Source of the DNA: Candidatus Spyradenecus faecavium
GTDB lineage: Bacteria > Verrucomicrobiota > Kiritimatiellia > RFP12 > DVOR01
NCBI GenBank assembly: GCA_018713405.1
Contig: DVOR01000252.1
Location: forward strand, 1-7,134
Length of the DNA stretch: 7,134 nt
Reading direction: 5' to 3'
In this document: piece after piece, positions 1 to 5,741 of the stretch
Layout: every line of letters begins with the position of its first letter
Position numbering within the stretch: the first letter of the stretch is position 1
Position numbers and translations under genes: made by a program
Notes under the pieces: generated by a model
The model's database searches: none
Seen by the model: the letters and a program-made list of their open reading frames with translations, nothing else
Told to the model about the DNA's origin: nothing

Positions 1-76
1 AACACGGAAGTGAAGGGCCTCATCGGCGAGGGTACTGCGGGGTTCGCCCGTGGGAGAGTAGCACGCCGCCGGGACT
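1..76 (+). rRNA. rrf: 5S ribosomal RNA, 3' part (5' end outside window)
   Basis: The first ~76 bases align by eye with the second half of bacterial 5S rRNA. The segment GGAAGTGAAGGGCC corresponds to the conserved loop and helix after the GAACUC region, and GGTACTGCGGGGTTCGCCCG with GGGAGAGTAG corresponds to helices IV/V. The closing GCCGCCGGGA is the 3' strand of helix I. About 40 bases of the 5' end are missing at the window edge. It is followed directly by an intrinsic terminator, as expected for the last gene of an rRNA operon. The exact 3' end could be a few bases either side of 76. Confidence 0.9.
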
Positions 77-84
77 TTTCCCCA

Positions 85-124
85 AAGGGGTCGCGAGCAT
101 CCGCTCGCGACCCCTTCTTTTTTT
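85..124 (+). terminator. Intrinsic terminator of the rRNA operon
   Basis: A perfect 12-bp stem (GGGGTCGCGAGC at 87-98 pairs with GCTCGCGACCCC at 103-114) closes a 4-base ATCC loop. It extends by A-T pairs at the base and is followed by TTCTTTTTTT. It sits about 10 bases after the 5S 3' end. A small CCCCAAAGGGG hairpin at 80-90 would compete for the base of the stem, probably by coincidence. Confidence 0.95.
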
Positions 125-127
125 GCA

Positions 128-320
128 TGGAAGTTTGGAAGCTTGGGCCCTCCCCACGCTGCGCGGCGCCCACAACGGCCACGCGGACAGCCAGCGTGAG
201 CCAACCGCAGATTTCGCAAACTTTGGCAGATTGAGGGCCGCCTGCCACCGCCAGGACTGCCAGAGTGTTTTGCGAATGGAGTCTTTCGCCCTTGTGGATC
301 GCCAAGCTTCTAAACTTCCA
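128..320. repeat. Foldback element bounded by 19-bp inverted repeats
   Basis: TGGAAGTTTGGAAGCTTGG at 128-146 is the reverse complement of CCAAGCTTCTAAACTTCCA at 302-320 with one mismatch. The arms enclose 155 bp without a convincing gene, starting just after the rRNA terminator. A second inverted repeat lies inside (213-229 with 257-276). The left arm is itself a short repeat (TGGAAGTT, TGGAAGCT). I see no target-site duplication: flanks are TTTGCA on the left and CCTGGG on the right. The size and structure suit a MITE-like or other intergenic repeat, or a structured transcript. No transposase is present. This element accounts for most of the 125-351 gene-free stretch. Confidence 0.6.
213..276. 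repeat. Nested imperfect inverted repeat (possible hairpin)
   Basis: TTCGCAAACTTTGGCAG at 213-229 pairs with CTGCCAGAGTGTTTTGCGAA at 257-276, apart from a small bulge of about three bases and a mismatch. The loop is 27 bases. TGGCAG at 224-229 could instead pair with CTGCCA at 242-247, so two folds are possible. It has no following T tract and is unlikely to be a terminator. It lies inside the larger inverted repeat at 128-320. Confidence 0.5.
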
Positions 321-351
321 CCTGGGTGGCTGATTTTGTTAAAATTAAAAT

Positions 352-903
352 ATGTTTGTTTTGTTACGCCGTGGGCTCTTTCTTGTTGCGCTGTCCGTTG
401 CGATGGCGGTTGGCGCGGCCATTCCGGAACGATGGCTCGCCGACAAGGCCGCGCTGACGCCCGGGGTCACGAAGGCGGAGATTTACCATACGCTCCCCAC
501 GCGCCACCGTCCCATCGGCGAATTGCCTGCCACGCTTGCACCCGCTTTCAAGACCCCGCCCACCGATCTCACCATCTTTGTCGGCGAGGCCTATTTTGTC
601 GACCATTGCCTCAACCATCACCCGGATGTGCCGGACGCGGTTCACCGCCGCCTGGATGAGATTCTTGCAACCCCAGAAGAGGTCATCCTTGATCGCCGCG
701 AAGGTCGCGATGCCATCATTCTTTCCAAGACCATCGACTCCCGTCTCTACCTTCTCGTCATCCGTCACTATCCCCCGCAACTCGTCTACAAGACCCTTTT
801 CCCTGCCGACAAGGCGCGTCCTTACCCAGCGCTTCCACGGTGGAAGCCTGACCCGCCGACCAAGGGCACTCCGTCTGAATCGCTCGACCATGCCCGACCA
901 TGA
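352..903 (+). CDS. Exported protein, possible barnase/EndoU/RelE-fold (PBECR-like) nuclease
   Basis: This is a 183-residue protein with a clear Sec signal peptide: a basic start (residues 1-8), a hydrophobic core LFLVALSVAMAVGAA, and probable cleavage near residue 23. The mature part centres on residues ~73-155 (IFVGEAYFVDHC, HHPDVPDAVHRRLDEIL, ATPEEVILDR, SKTIDSRLYLLVIRHYPP, LVYKTLFP). The order 'H..HP..., helix, NPD/TPEEV, beta strands, ending in T.FP' resembles the phage-Barnase-EndoU-ColicinE5/D-RelE-like (PBECR) families. I recognise this by pattern only; catalytic residues are not certain. The start is fixed by the signal peptide, yet no Shine-Dalgarno sequence precedes it: the leader is TTAAAATTAAAAT. 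The stop overlaps the next gene by 14 bases, so the two are probably co-expressed. Alternatively it is a lineage-specific secreted protein of unknown role. Confidence 0.7.
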   Translation: MFVLLRRGLFLVALSVAMAVGAAIPERWLADKAALTPGVTKAEIYHTLPTRHRPIGELPATLAPAFKTPPTDLTIFVGEAYFVDHCLNHHPDVPDAVHRRLDEILATPEEVILDRREGRDAIILSKTIDSRLYLLVIRHYPPQLVYKTLFPADKARPYPALPRWKPDPPTKGTPSESLDHARP

Positions 904-1474
904 AGATCTGTTTGAGCGCGCGGACCGCGCTGCCGAAGCCGCGCACGCTTTGCTTCGTGCCACACGTCTCCGCGAACGCTGGGAAGAGCGTGGCGCCGAG
1001 GTCCATCTTGTCGGTTCTCTTGCCACGGGGTTGCTCCTGAATCACCTCGACATCGACCTCCATCTCTACACTCCCACGCTTGATTCAACCGATGGCTTTG
1101 CCATCGCCGCCGAGCTTGCGCCGCACCGACTGGAGTTTCGCGACCTTTCCGACACGCCCGAACGTTGCCTGGAGTGGCATCTCTGGATTCGTGACGCAAC
1201 CGGCCGCGAGTGGCAGGTCGACGTCATCCAAATGCCGCCCGACTCTCCTTACAAAGGCTACTTCGAGCATCGCGCCGAACGTATCCGTGCCGTCCTCACA
1301 CCAGAGTCCCGCCGCGCCATCCTCGCCATCAAAGACGCTGCACTTCCGGACGCCCACGTCCCCGGCATTCTCATCTATATGGCTGTCCTTCGCGACGGCA
1401 TCCGCACACCTACCGACTTCCGCTCCTGGCTCCGCGGGCATCCCCTCGACGGCATCCTCGAGTGGTGCCCCTAA
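890..1474 (+). CDS. Nucleotidyltransferase-fold protein
   Basis: This 194-residue protein has the DNA polymerase beta-type nucleotidyltransferase signature. VGSLATGLL (41-49) and LDIDLHLY (53-60) give the hG[GS]...DhDh motif with Asp54 and Asp56, and WQVDVI (108-113) supplies the third acidic residue, Asp111. The family transfers nucleotidyl groups to proteins, RNA or small molecules; MNT antitoxins and antibiotic-modifying enzymes share the fold. The substrate here cannot be read from sequence. The C-terminal ~70 residues are helical (RRAILAIKDAAL, GILIYMAVLRDGI) and hold no second domain I recognise. The start ATG at 890 is preferred because homology-like sequence begins there; the frame stays open upstream to 536, but that part is a shadow of the previous gene. 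The TAA stop lies inside the first palindrome of the 1469-1546 array. All three acidic residues are present, so activity is plausible. Confidence 0.8.
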   Translation: MPDHEDLFERADRAAEAAHALLRATRLRERWEERGAEVHLVGSLATGLLLNHLDIDLHLYTPTLDSTDGFAIAAELAPHRLEFRDLSDTPERCLEWHLWIRDATGREWQVDVIQMPPDSPYKGYFEHRAERIRAVLTPESRRAILAIKDAALPDAHVPGILIYMAVLRDGIRTPTDFRSWLRGHPLDGILEWCP

Positions 1475-1546
1475 AGGGTCCGAGTCGAAACCCTAAGGGG
1501 TTCGACCCAAAACCCTAAGGGTTTTGAGGCAAACCCTTAAGGGTTT
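1469..1546. repeat. Four tandem CCCTAAGGG-type palindromes at 21-22 bp spacing
   Basis: The cores are CCCTAAAGGG (1469-1478), CCCTAAGGGG (1491-1500), CCCTAAGGG (1513-1521) and CCCTTAAGGG (1534-1543), with starts 22, 22 and 21 bp apart. Symmetry grows outward: 1484-1506 is a near-perfect palindrome with GTCGAA/TTCGAC ends, 1508-1526 is perfect around its centre A, and 1531-1546 (AAACCCTTAAGGGTTT) is perfect. The first unit contains the stop codon of the nucleotidyltransferase gene. No T tract follows, so this is not a standard terminator. It could be an array of protein-binding dyads or an intergenic repeat family. Confidence 0.75.
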
Positions 1547-1605
1547 CGGAAAAAGATGTGGACTTATTTGGAGGGCGCCCTGTGGCCGCCTCTGCCTTGA
1601 TCCGT

Positions 1606-1627
1606 GGAATCCGCGATTCCTTGTTTT
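1606..1627 (+). promoter_or_regulatory. Hairpin with T-rich tail just upstream of the operon promoter
   Basis: GGAATC (1606-1611) and GATTCC (1615-1620) form a perfect 6-bp stem with a 3-base loop, followed by TTGTTTT. It may weakly terminate transcripts from upstream or serve as an operator, since it ends 12 bp before the proposed -35 box. The stem is short and only half GC, so either role is tentative. Confidence 0.3.
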
Positions 1628-1631
1628 GGGG

Positions 1632-1660
1632 TTGCCTTTGAGGGGGAAATGGTGTAGACT
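1632..1660 (+). promoter_or_regulatory. Sigma70-like promoter of the transporter/switch operon
   Basis: TTGCCT (1632-1637) and TAGACT (1655-1660) each match the -35 and -10 consensus at 4 of 6 positions, with the optimal 17-bp spacing. Initiation near 1667 would leave a leader of about 19 bases that includes the ribosome binding site. No other candidate promoter is evident inside the operon, where genes overlap. Confidence 0.5.
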
Positions 1661-1674
1661 GTTTGTCATAAGTC

Positions 1675-1680
1675 AGGAGG
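1675..1680 (+). promoter_or_regulatory. Shine-Dalgarno sequence AGGAGG fixing the start at 1686
   Basis: AGGAGG lies 5 bases before ATG 1686. It rules out the longer reading open from 1524, whose extra 54 residues would cover the promoter and part of the repeat array, and would bury the lipoprotein signal peptide. Confidence 0.85.
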
Positions 1681-1685
1681 TGTGC

Positions 1686-3932
1686 ATGAGATGGTGTTGG
1701 CTGAGAAGGGCTTTTCTTGCGCTGGCGGCGGTGTTGCCGCTGGCGGTGGGGTGTGGCGAGGGCGGGCCGCAGGATGGGGCGGTGACGGCGGCTTCGCTCA
1801 AGCGCGATGGGGCGAAGGTGGCGGTGGTGACGGGGACGGCCGCCATGGCCGCGGCGGAGCAGTATTTCGGGAAGGCGCACTGCCTTTACTTCGACACGCC
1901 GCCGGACGCCTACCTGGCGGTGGAGCAGGGCAAGGCAGAGGCGATGGTCTTTGACCGGCACAACCTGGAGTATGTGGCGGCGTCGCGGCCGGGGCTGGTG
2001 ACGTTGCCGGGGGACATCGCGGAGGAGCATATCGTCATCGGCGTGCGCAAGGGGCAGGAGGCGTTGCTGGAGGAGGTGAACGGCTTTATCCGCGCCTATC
2101 GGGCGGACGGGACGTATGCCGAGATGCGCAGGCGGTGGTTTGCGGCGACGCGTCCGCCGATGCCGGCGATCGCGGAGCCGAAGGCGCCGACGCGCACGCT
2201 GCGGGTGGGCATGGAGCCGATGTGCGAGCCGACGTGTTTCATGGGGAAGGATGGGCCGATCGGGTTTGACGTGGAGGTGGCGTTGCGGTTGGGGGCGGCG
2301 CTGAACGCGCGAATCGAGCCGGTGGTGTTGCCCTTCAGCGGGATGATCGCGGCGCTGGAGAGCGGAAAGATCGACCTGATCATCTCGAGCCTGAACGCAA
2401 CGCCGGAGCGTGCGGAGAAGATTCTCTTTTCGGAGGATTACCTGGACACGGGAATCTGCGTGCTGACGCGGCGGGCGGCGTTGGCGGAGGGGCAGATCGC
2501 GAGCAAGGAACAGCTGGCGGGCAAGCGGGTGGGCATCCTGTCGGGGACGACGATGGACACCATCGCGCGGCGGGATTTGCCGGGGTGCGTGCCGGTGTAC
2601 TACAACAACTTCGCGGACCTGCCGATTGCGCTGAAGAGCGGGAAGATCGAGGCCTTTTTGATGGAGCAGCCGCAGGCACGGGTGTTGGTGAAGCAACAGC
2701 GCGGCATCACGTTCCTGCCGGAGTTGCTCTCCTCGGATGCCTATGCGGTGCTTTTCGCGAAGGATCGGGTGGCGTTGTGCGAGGCCTTCTCGGCGGAAAT
2801 CCGCAAGATGAAGGCGGATGGGACGCTCGAGGCGTTGGACGAGAAGTGGTTCTCGAACGATCCCGCGCGGCAGACCCTGCCCCCGGGGCCGGAGAACCCG
2901 CCCAAGGGGACGCTGCGCTTCGCGACGGTGGCGGAGTTGGAGCCCTTCTCCTTCCTGCGGGGGGACGAGGTCGTGGGCTATGACATCGAGGTGGTGCAAC
3001 GCGCGGCGGCCGCGCTGGGGTACGCCGTCGAGCCCGTGCCGATGGATTTCGCGGGGTACATCCCTGCGGTGGCGTCTGGCAAGGTGGATTTCGGCGTGGG
3101 CTGCACCACGATCACCGAGGAGCGCAGGCAGACGTTGCTCTTCTCGGAGCCGAACTATCAGGGCGGCGTGGTGATCATGGTGGCGGAGCCCGAGGCGGAG
3201 CGCCGGGGCTTCGTGGCGGGACTCAGGGATTTCGTCGTGGGGCTGAAGGAGAGCTTCGAGCGGACCTTTGTGCGCGAGGGGCGCTGGCGGCTGATTGCGC
3301 AGGGGTTGTGGGTGACGGTGGAAATCACGCTCTGCGCGGCGGTGGTGGGGACGGTGCTGGCCTTTGGGCTCTGCGCGATGCGACGGAGCCGGGTGGTCTG
3401 GGCGCAACGGCTGGCGAAGGGCTACGTGGCGATCATGCAGGGTACGCCGACGCTGGTGCTGCTGATGATCCTCTATTACATCGTCTTTGGGAACGTGGAC
3501 CTGAGCGCGGTGGCGGTGGCGATCCTGGGCTTCGCGCTCAACTTCGCGGCCTATGCCGGCGAGATGTTCCGCAGCGGCATCGAGGGCATCCCGCGGGGGC
3601 AGACCGAGGCCGCGTTGGCGCTGGGGTTCACGCGGGGTGGGGCCTTCCTGCGGGTGATTTTGCCGCAACTGCTGAGGCGCGTCCTGCCGGTTTACAAGGG
3701 CGAGTTCATCTCCATGCTCAAGATGACCTCGATCGTCGGCTACATCGCCATCCAAGACCTCACGAAGATGAGCGACCTGATCCGCAGCCGCACGTACGAG
3801 GCCTTCTTCCCGCTCATCGCCACGGCGGTGATTTACTTCCTCATCGCGCACCTGTTGGCCTCGGGGCTTTCCCTGCTGGAGTTCCGGCTTGACCCGCGCA
3901 AACGTCGCGCCGCGAAAGGAGGCCGTCCATGA
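1686..3932 (+). CDS. Polar amino acid ABC importer: fused substrate-binding domains and permease
   Basis: This 748-residue protein joins solute capture and membrane translocation. Residues 1-23 look like a lipoprotein signal (RR, hydrophobic core, LAVGC with Cys23). Residues 37-153 resemble the second lobe and C-terminal helices of a family-3 solute-binding protein (KVAVVTGT...). Residues 171-391 are a complete binding domain (GFDVEV, Arg242 in TPERA, FSEDY, RVGILSGT). Residues 409-503 are only a first lobe (GYDIEV, Arg480, FSEPNY). From 529 onward is a HisM/GlnP-type permease with about five membrane segments, QGTPTLVLL at 585-593 and the EAA loop EAALALG at 641-647 followed by ILP, which docks the ATPase. 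Such permeases act as homodimers when only one is encoded, as in GlnP. The specific amino acid cannot be read. Its stop overlaps the ATPase start (ATGA). Codons are strongly G-ending until about 3500-3700, then C-ending. Confidence 0.9.
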   Translation: MRWCWLRRAFLALAAVLPLAVGCGEGGPQDGAVTAASLKRDGAKVAVVTGTAAMAAAEQYFGKAHCLYFDTPPDAYLAVEQGKAEAMVFDRHNLEYVAASRPGLVTLPGDIAEEHIVIGVRKGQEALLEEVNGFIRAYRADGTYAEMRRRWFAATRPPMPAIAEPKAPTRTLRVGMEPMCEPTCFMGKDGPIGFDVEVALRLGAALNARIEPVVLPFSGMIAALESGKIDLIISSLNATPERAEKILFSEDYLDTGICVLTRRAALAEGQIASKEQLAGKRVGILSGTTMDTIARRDLPGCVPVYYNNFADLPIALKSGKIEAFLMEQPQARVLVKQQRGITFLPELLSSDAYAVLFAKDRVALCEAFSAEIRKMKADGTLEALDEKWFSNDPARQTLPPGPENPPKGTLRFATVAELEPFSFLRGDEVVGYDIEVVQRAAAALGYAVEPVPMDFAGYIPAVASGKVDFGVGCTTITEERRQTLLFSEPNYQGGVVIMVAEPEAERRGFVAGLRDFVVGLKESFERTFVREGRWRLIAQGLWVTVEITLCAAVVGTVLAFGLCAMRRSRVVWAQRLAKGYVAIMQGTPTLVLLMILYYIVFGNVDLSAVAVAILGFALNFAAYAGEMFRSGIEGIPRGQTEAALALGFTRGGAFLRVILPQLLRRVLPVYKGEFISMLKMTSIVGYIAIQDLTKMSDLIRSRTYEAFFPLIATAVIYFLIAHLLASGLSLLEFRLDPRKRRAAKGGRP

Positions 3933-5023
3933 TCAGTGTCCGCCACCTGAGCAAACACTTCGATGGCCGCGCCGTCCTGCGCGACGTCAACGCCGAGATC
4001 CGCGAGGGCGAGGTCATCTCCGTGATCGGCCCCTCGGGCACCGGCAAATCGACCTTCCTGCGGTGCCTGAACCTGTTGGAGCGGCCCGATGGCGGCGAAA
4101 TCGTGATTGACGGCGTGAACATCCTGGCGCCGGGGGCCGACATCCCGGCGCTCCGCGCCCGCATGGGCATGGTTTTCCAGCAATTCAACCTCTTCCCGCA
4201 CCTCACGGTCTTGGAGAACATCACGCTGGCGCCCACCGCCATCCTGCGCCTCCCGCCCGACCGGGCCCGCAAGCGTGCGCTGGAGCTGCTCGACCGCGTG
4301 GGCCTGGTGGACAAGGCCAACGCCCTGCCCGAGGAGCTCTCCGGCGGACAGCAGCAGCGCGTGGCCATCGCGCGCACCCTGGCCATGGAGCCCAAGATCG
4401 TCCTCTTCGACGAGCCCACCTCCGCCCTTGACCCCACGATGGTCAACGAGGTGCTCGCCGTCATCCGCGACCTGGCCAAGAGCGGCATGACGATGATGAT
4501 CGTCACGCACGAGATGCGCTTCGCCCGCGACGTCTCCACCCGCGTCTTCTACATGGACCAGGGCGAGGTCTACGAGGAAGGCCCGCCCGCGCAGATCTTC
4601 GGCGACCCGCGCCGCACCCGCACGCGCGCCTTTATCCGCCGCGTGGACCTCCGCGCCTTCCCCGTCGTGCGCGGCGACTTCGACCTCTACCACTTCCGCG
4701 CCGAGGTCGACGATTTCGCCATGCGCCAGATGATGCCCCCCAAACGCCGCAAGACCCTCGCGCTCGTCCTCGAGGAACTCATCGAGAACCTCCTCTTCCC
4801 CCGCGCCAAGGCCATCACCCTGGAGATCGGCATCTCCTCGGAGAGCGGCGAGGCCGAGATTCACGCCACATGGCAGGGCGCGCCCGAGAATCCCCTCGAG
4901 GCCGACGACGAGGCCGGCGCCATGGCCCGGCTCATCCTCGCCAAGCGTTGCGCCAAGCCCACCTTCGTCGCCCAAGACGGCACGAACACCCTCTCGCTCA
5001 TCCTTCCAGGAGAATCTGCATGA
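3929..5023 (+). CDS. Amino acid ABC transporter ATPase with C-terminal degenerate GHKL (RsbW-like) domain
   Basis: The 364-residue protein has a GlnQ/HisP-type ATPase in residues 1-240: Walker A GPSGTGKST (34-42), Q-loop FQQFNLFPH (83-91), signature LSGGQQQR (137-144), Walker B VLFDEP (158-163), D-loop ALD (166-168) and switch His194. It should power the permease encoded just upstream. Family members usually stop near 240-250 residues. Here about 120 more follow. They align by eye with the kinase encoded at 5313: an N-box-like VLEELIENL (Glu and Asn kept), beta strands, then GAPENPLE against GLPYDPLS, GAMARLILAKR against GLGLFIVRK, and DGTNTLSLIL against DGDRNLLTLT. The G1 aspartate is replaced (ATWQG against FADRG) and the G2 glycines are mostly lost, so it should not hydrolyse ATP. 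AAAGGAGG at 3915-3922 is the ribosome binding site. It overlaps both neighbours by ATGA. Confidence 0.92.
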   Translation: MISVRHLSKHFDGRAVLRDVNAEIREGEVISVIGPSGTGKSTFLRCLNLLERPDGGEIVIDGVNILAPGADIPALRARMGMVFQQFNLFPHLTVLENITLAPTAILRLPPDRARKRALELLDRVGLVDKANALPEELSGGQQQRVAIARTLAMEPKIVLFDEPTSALDPTMVNEVLAVIRDLAKSGMTMMIVTHEMRFARDVSTRVFYMDQGEVYEEGPPAQIFGDPRRTRTRAFIRRVDLRAFPVVRGDFDLYHFRAEVDDFAMRQMMPPKRRKTLALVLEELIENLLFPRAKAITLEIGISSESGEAEIHATWQGAPENPLEADDEAGAMARLILAKRCAKPTFVAQDGTNTLSLILPGESA

Positions 5024-5316
5024 AGCTCACCCACACCCCGGGCCCCACCGCCCACACCATCGCCATCGAGGGCAGCGTCGACACCGTCACCGCGCCCGAG
5101 CTCGAGGCCGCCATCGCCGCGCTCCCCGCCACCCTCGAGCGGCTCATCCTCGACTTCGCCGCCGTGGACTACGTCTCCTCCGCCGGCCTGCGCGTCCTCC
5201 TCGCCGCCGACCAGCGCCTTTCGGCCTCCGGCGCGCTTATCCTGCGCAACGTCAACCCAGACGTCCGCGAGGTCTTCGAGATGACCGGCTTCGACGAACT
5301 CCTCACCCTGGAATGA
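5020..5316 (+). CDS. STAS-domain anti-anti-sigma-type protein (RsbV/SpoIIAA family)
   Basis: This 98-residue protein is one STAS domain. IAIEGSVDTVTAPELEAAI (14-32) is the first strands and helix, LILDFAAVDYVSSAGLRVLL (42-61) is the phosphorylation segment, and LRNVNPDVREVFEMTGFDE is the C-terminal helix region. Ser54 aligns with the serine phosphorylated in SpoIIAA/RsbV. The usual preceding Asp is Ser53 here, a common variant. In the family the unphosphorylated form binds a partner and a GHKL kinase phosphorylates the serine to release it; a PP2C phosphatase resets it. All three activities are encoded consecutively here. Start ATG 5020 overlaps the ATPase stop by ATGA and is served by AGGAG at 5008-5012. 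The same frame stays open further upstream (from 4870), but that part lacks family similarity. The partner could be an unseen sigma factor or, by inference, the pseudo-kinase end of the ATPase. Confidence 0.92.
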   Translation: MKLTHTPGPTAHTIAIEGSVDTVTAPELEAAIAALPATLERLILDFAAVDYVSSAGLRVLLAADQRLSASGALILRNVNPDVREVFEMTGFDELLTLE

Positions 5317-5741
5317 TGGACGCCCCGGAGACAGCGACCCTGACGGTGCCGGCGAGGCGTGAGGCCTTCGCCGCGCTGAGCGCGTGGCTCGAGGCGCGCC
5401 TGGCCCCCCTGGATCCCCCGCCCAAGGCCCGCCGACAGCTCCTTGTCGCCGCCGACGAGATCCTGACCAACGTCGCCAGCTACGCCTATCCCCCCGACGC
5501 GCCCGGCGAGTTGCAGGTGACGCTGCGCCACGCGGCCGGCACGCTCAGCCTCACCTTCGCCGATCGCGGCCTCCCTTATGACCCCCTCTCCGCCCCGCCG
5601 CCCGACCTCACCATTCCCCTCGCCGAGCGCGCCCCCGGCGGGCTTGGCCTCTTCATCGTCCGCAAAACGATGGACGCCGTGGCCTATCGCCGCGACGGCG
5701 ACCGCAACCTGCTCACCCTCACCAAGCGCCTGGCACCATGA
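5313..5741 (+). CDS. RsbW-like serine kinase / anti-sigma-type GHKL protein
   Basis: The 142-residue protein is a HATPase of the RsbW/SpoIIAB type. The N box AADEILTN (46-53, Glu49 and Asn53), the G1 box ADRGLPYDPL (83-92, Asp84 and Gly86), the G2 box GGLGLFIVRK (109-118) and the closing DGDRNLLTLT strand are all intact, so ATP binding and kinase activity are expected. Its likely substrate is the STAS protein encoded immediately upstream. It starts within ATGATG; the first ATG (5313) overlaps the upstream stop and the second (5316) would shorten it by one residue. No good Shine-Dalgarno is seen, so translation probably depends on coupling. Classical relatives also bind a sigma factor, but none is in the window. 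It is the intact counterpart of the degenerate domain on the ATPase. Confidence 0.9.
   Translation: MMDAPETATLTVPARREAFAALSAWLEARLAPLDPPPKARRQLLVAADEILTNVASYAYPPDAPGELQVTLRHAAGTLSLTFADRGLPYDPLSAPPPDLTIPLAERAPGGLGLFIVRKTMDAVAYRRDGDRNLLTLTKRLAP

Noticed and set aside
292..345. Sigma70 promoter for the 352 gene
   Set aside because: TAAAAT boxes are present but no acceptable -35 lies 16-18 bp upstream; TTGTGG with TAAACT has only 13-bp spacing.
123..659. Open frame running from the terminator through the foldback element into the first gene
   Set aside because: No ribosome binding site or domain, and its second half is the wrong frame of the 352-903 gene.
536..889. Upstream extension of the nucleotidyltransferase gene from 536
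   Set aside because: This stretch is an out-of-frame reading of the signal-peptide gene, rich in Arg, Ser and Pro; family-like sequence begins at 890.
1469..1546. Telomere-like (CCCTAA) repeat or CRISPR array
   Set aside because: The CCCTAA resemblance is only the half-site of GC/AT palindromes, and spacers of 11-13 bp with diverging 9-10-bp cores are far too short for CRISPR.
1524..1685. Upstream extension of the permease fusion gene by 54 codons
   Set aside because: It would cover the promoter and run in from the repeat array, and it places the lipoprotein signal internally. AGGAGG at 1675 fixes ATG 1686.
1515..3851. Very long open frame (778 codons) on the minus strand opposite the permease fusion gene
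   Set aside because: Its product is dominated by Arg, His, Gln and Pro with no domain or membrane pattern. It exists because the sense gene uses G-ending codons. The sense product shows clear family motifs throughout.
3833..4975. 380-codon minus-strand frame opposite the ATPase gene
   Set aside because: Low-complexity Gly/Glu/Asp/Val composition and no recognisable domain; shadow of C-ending codons in the ATPase gene.
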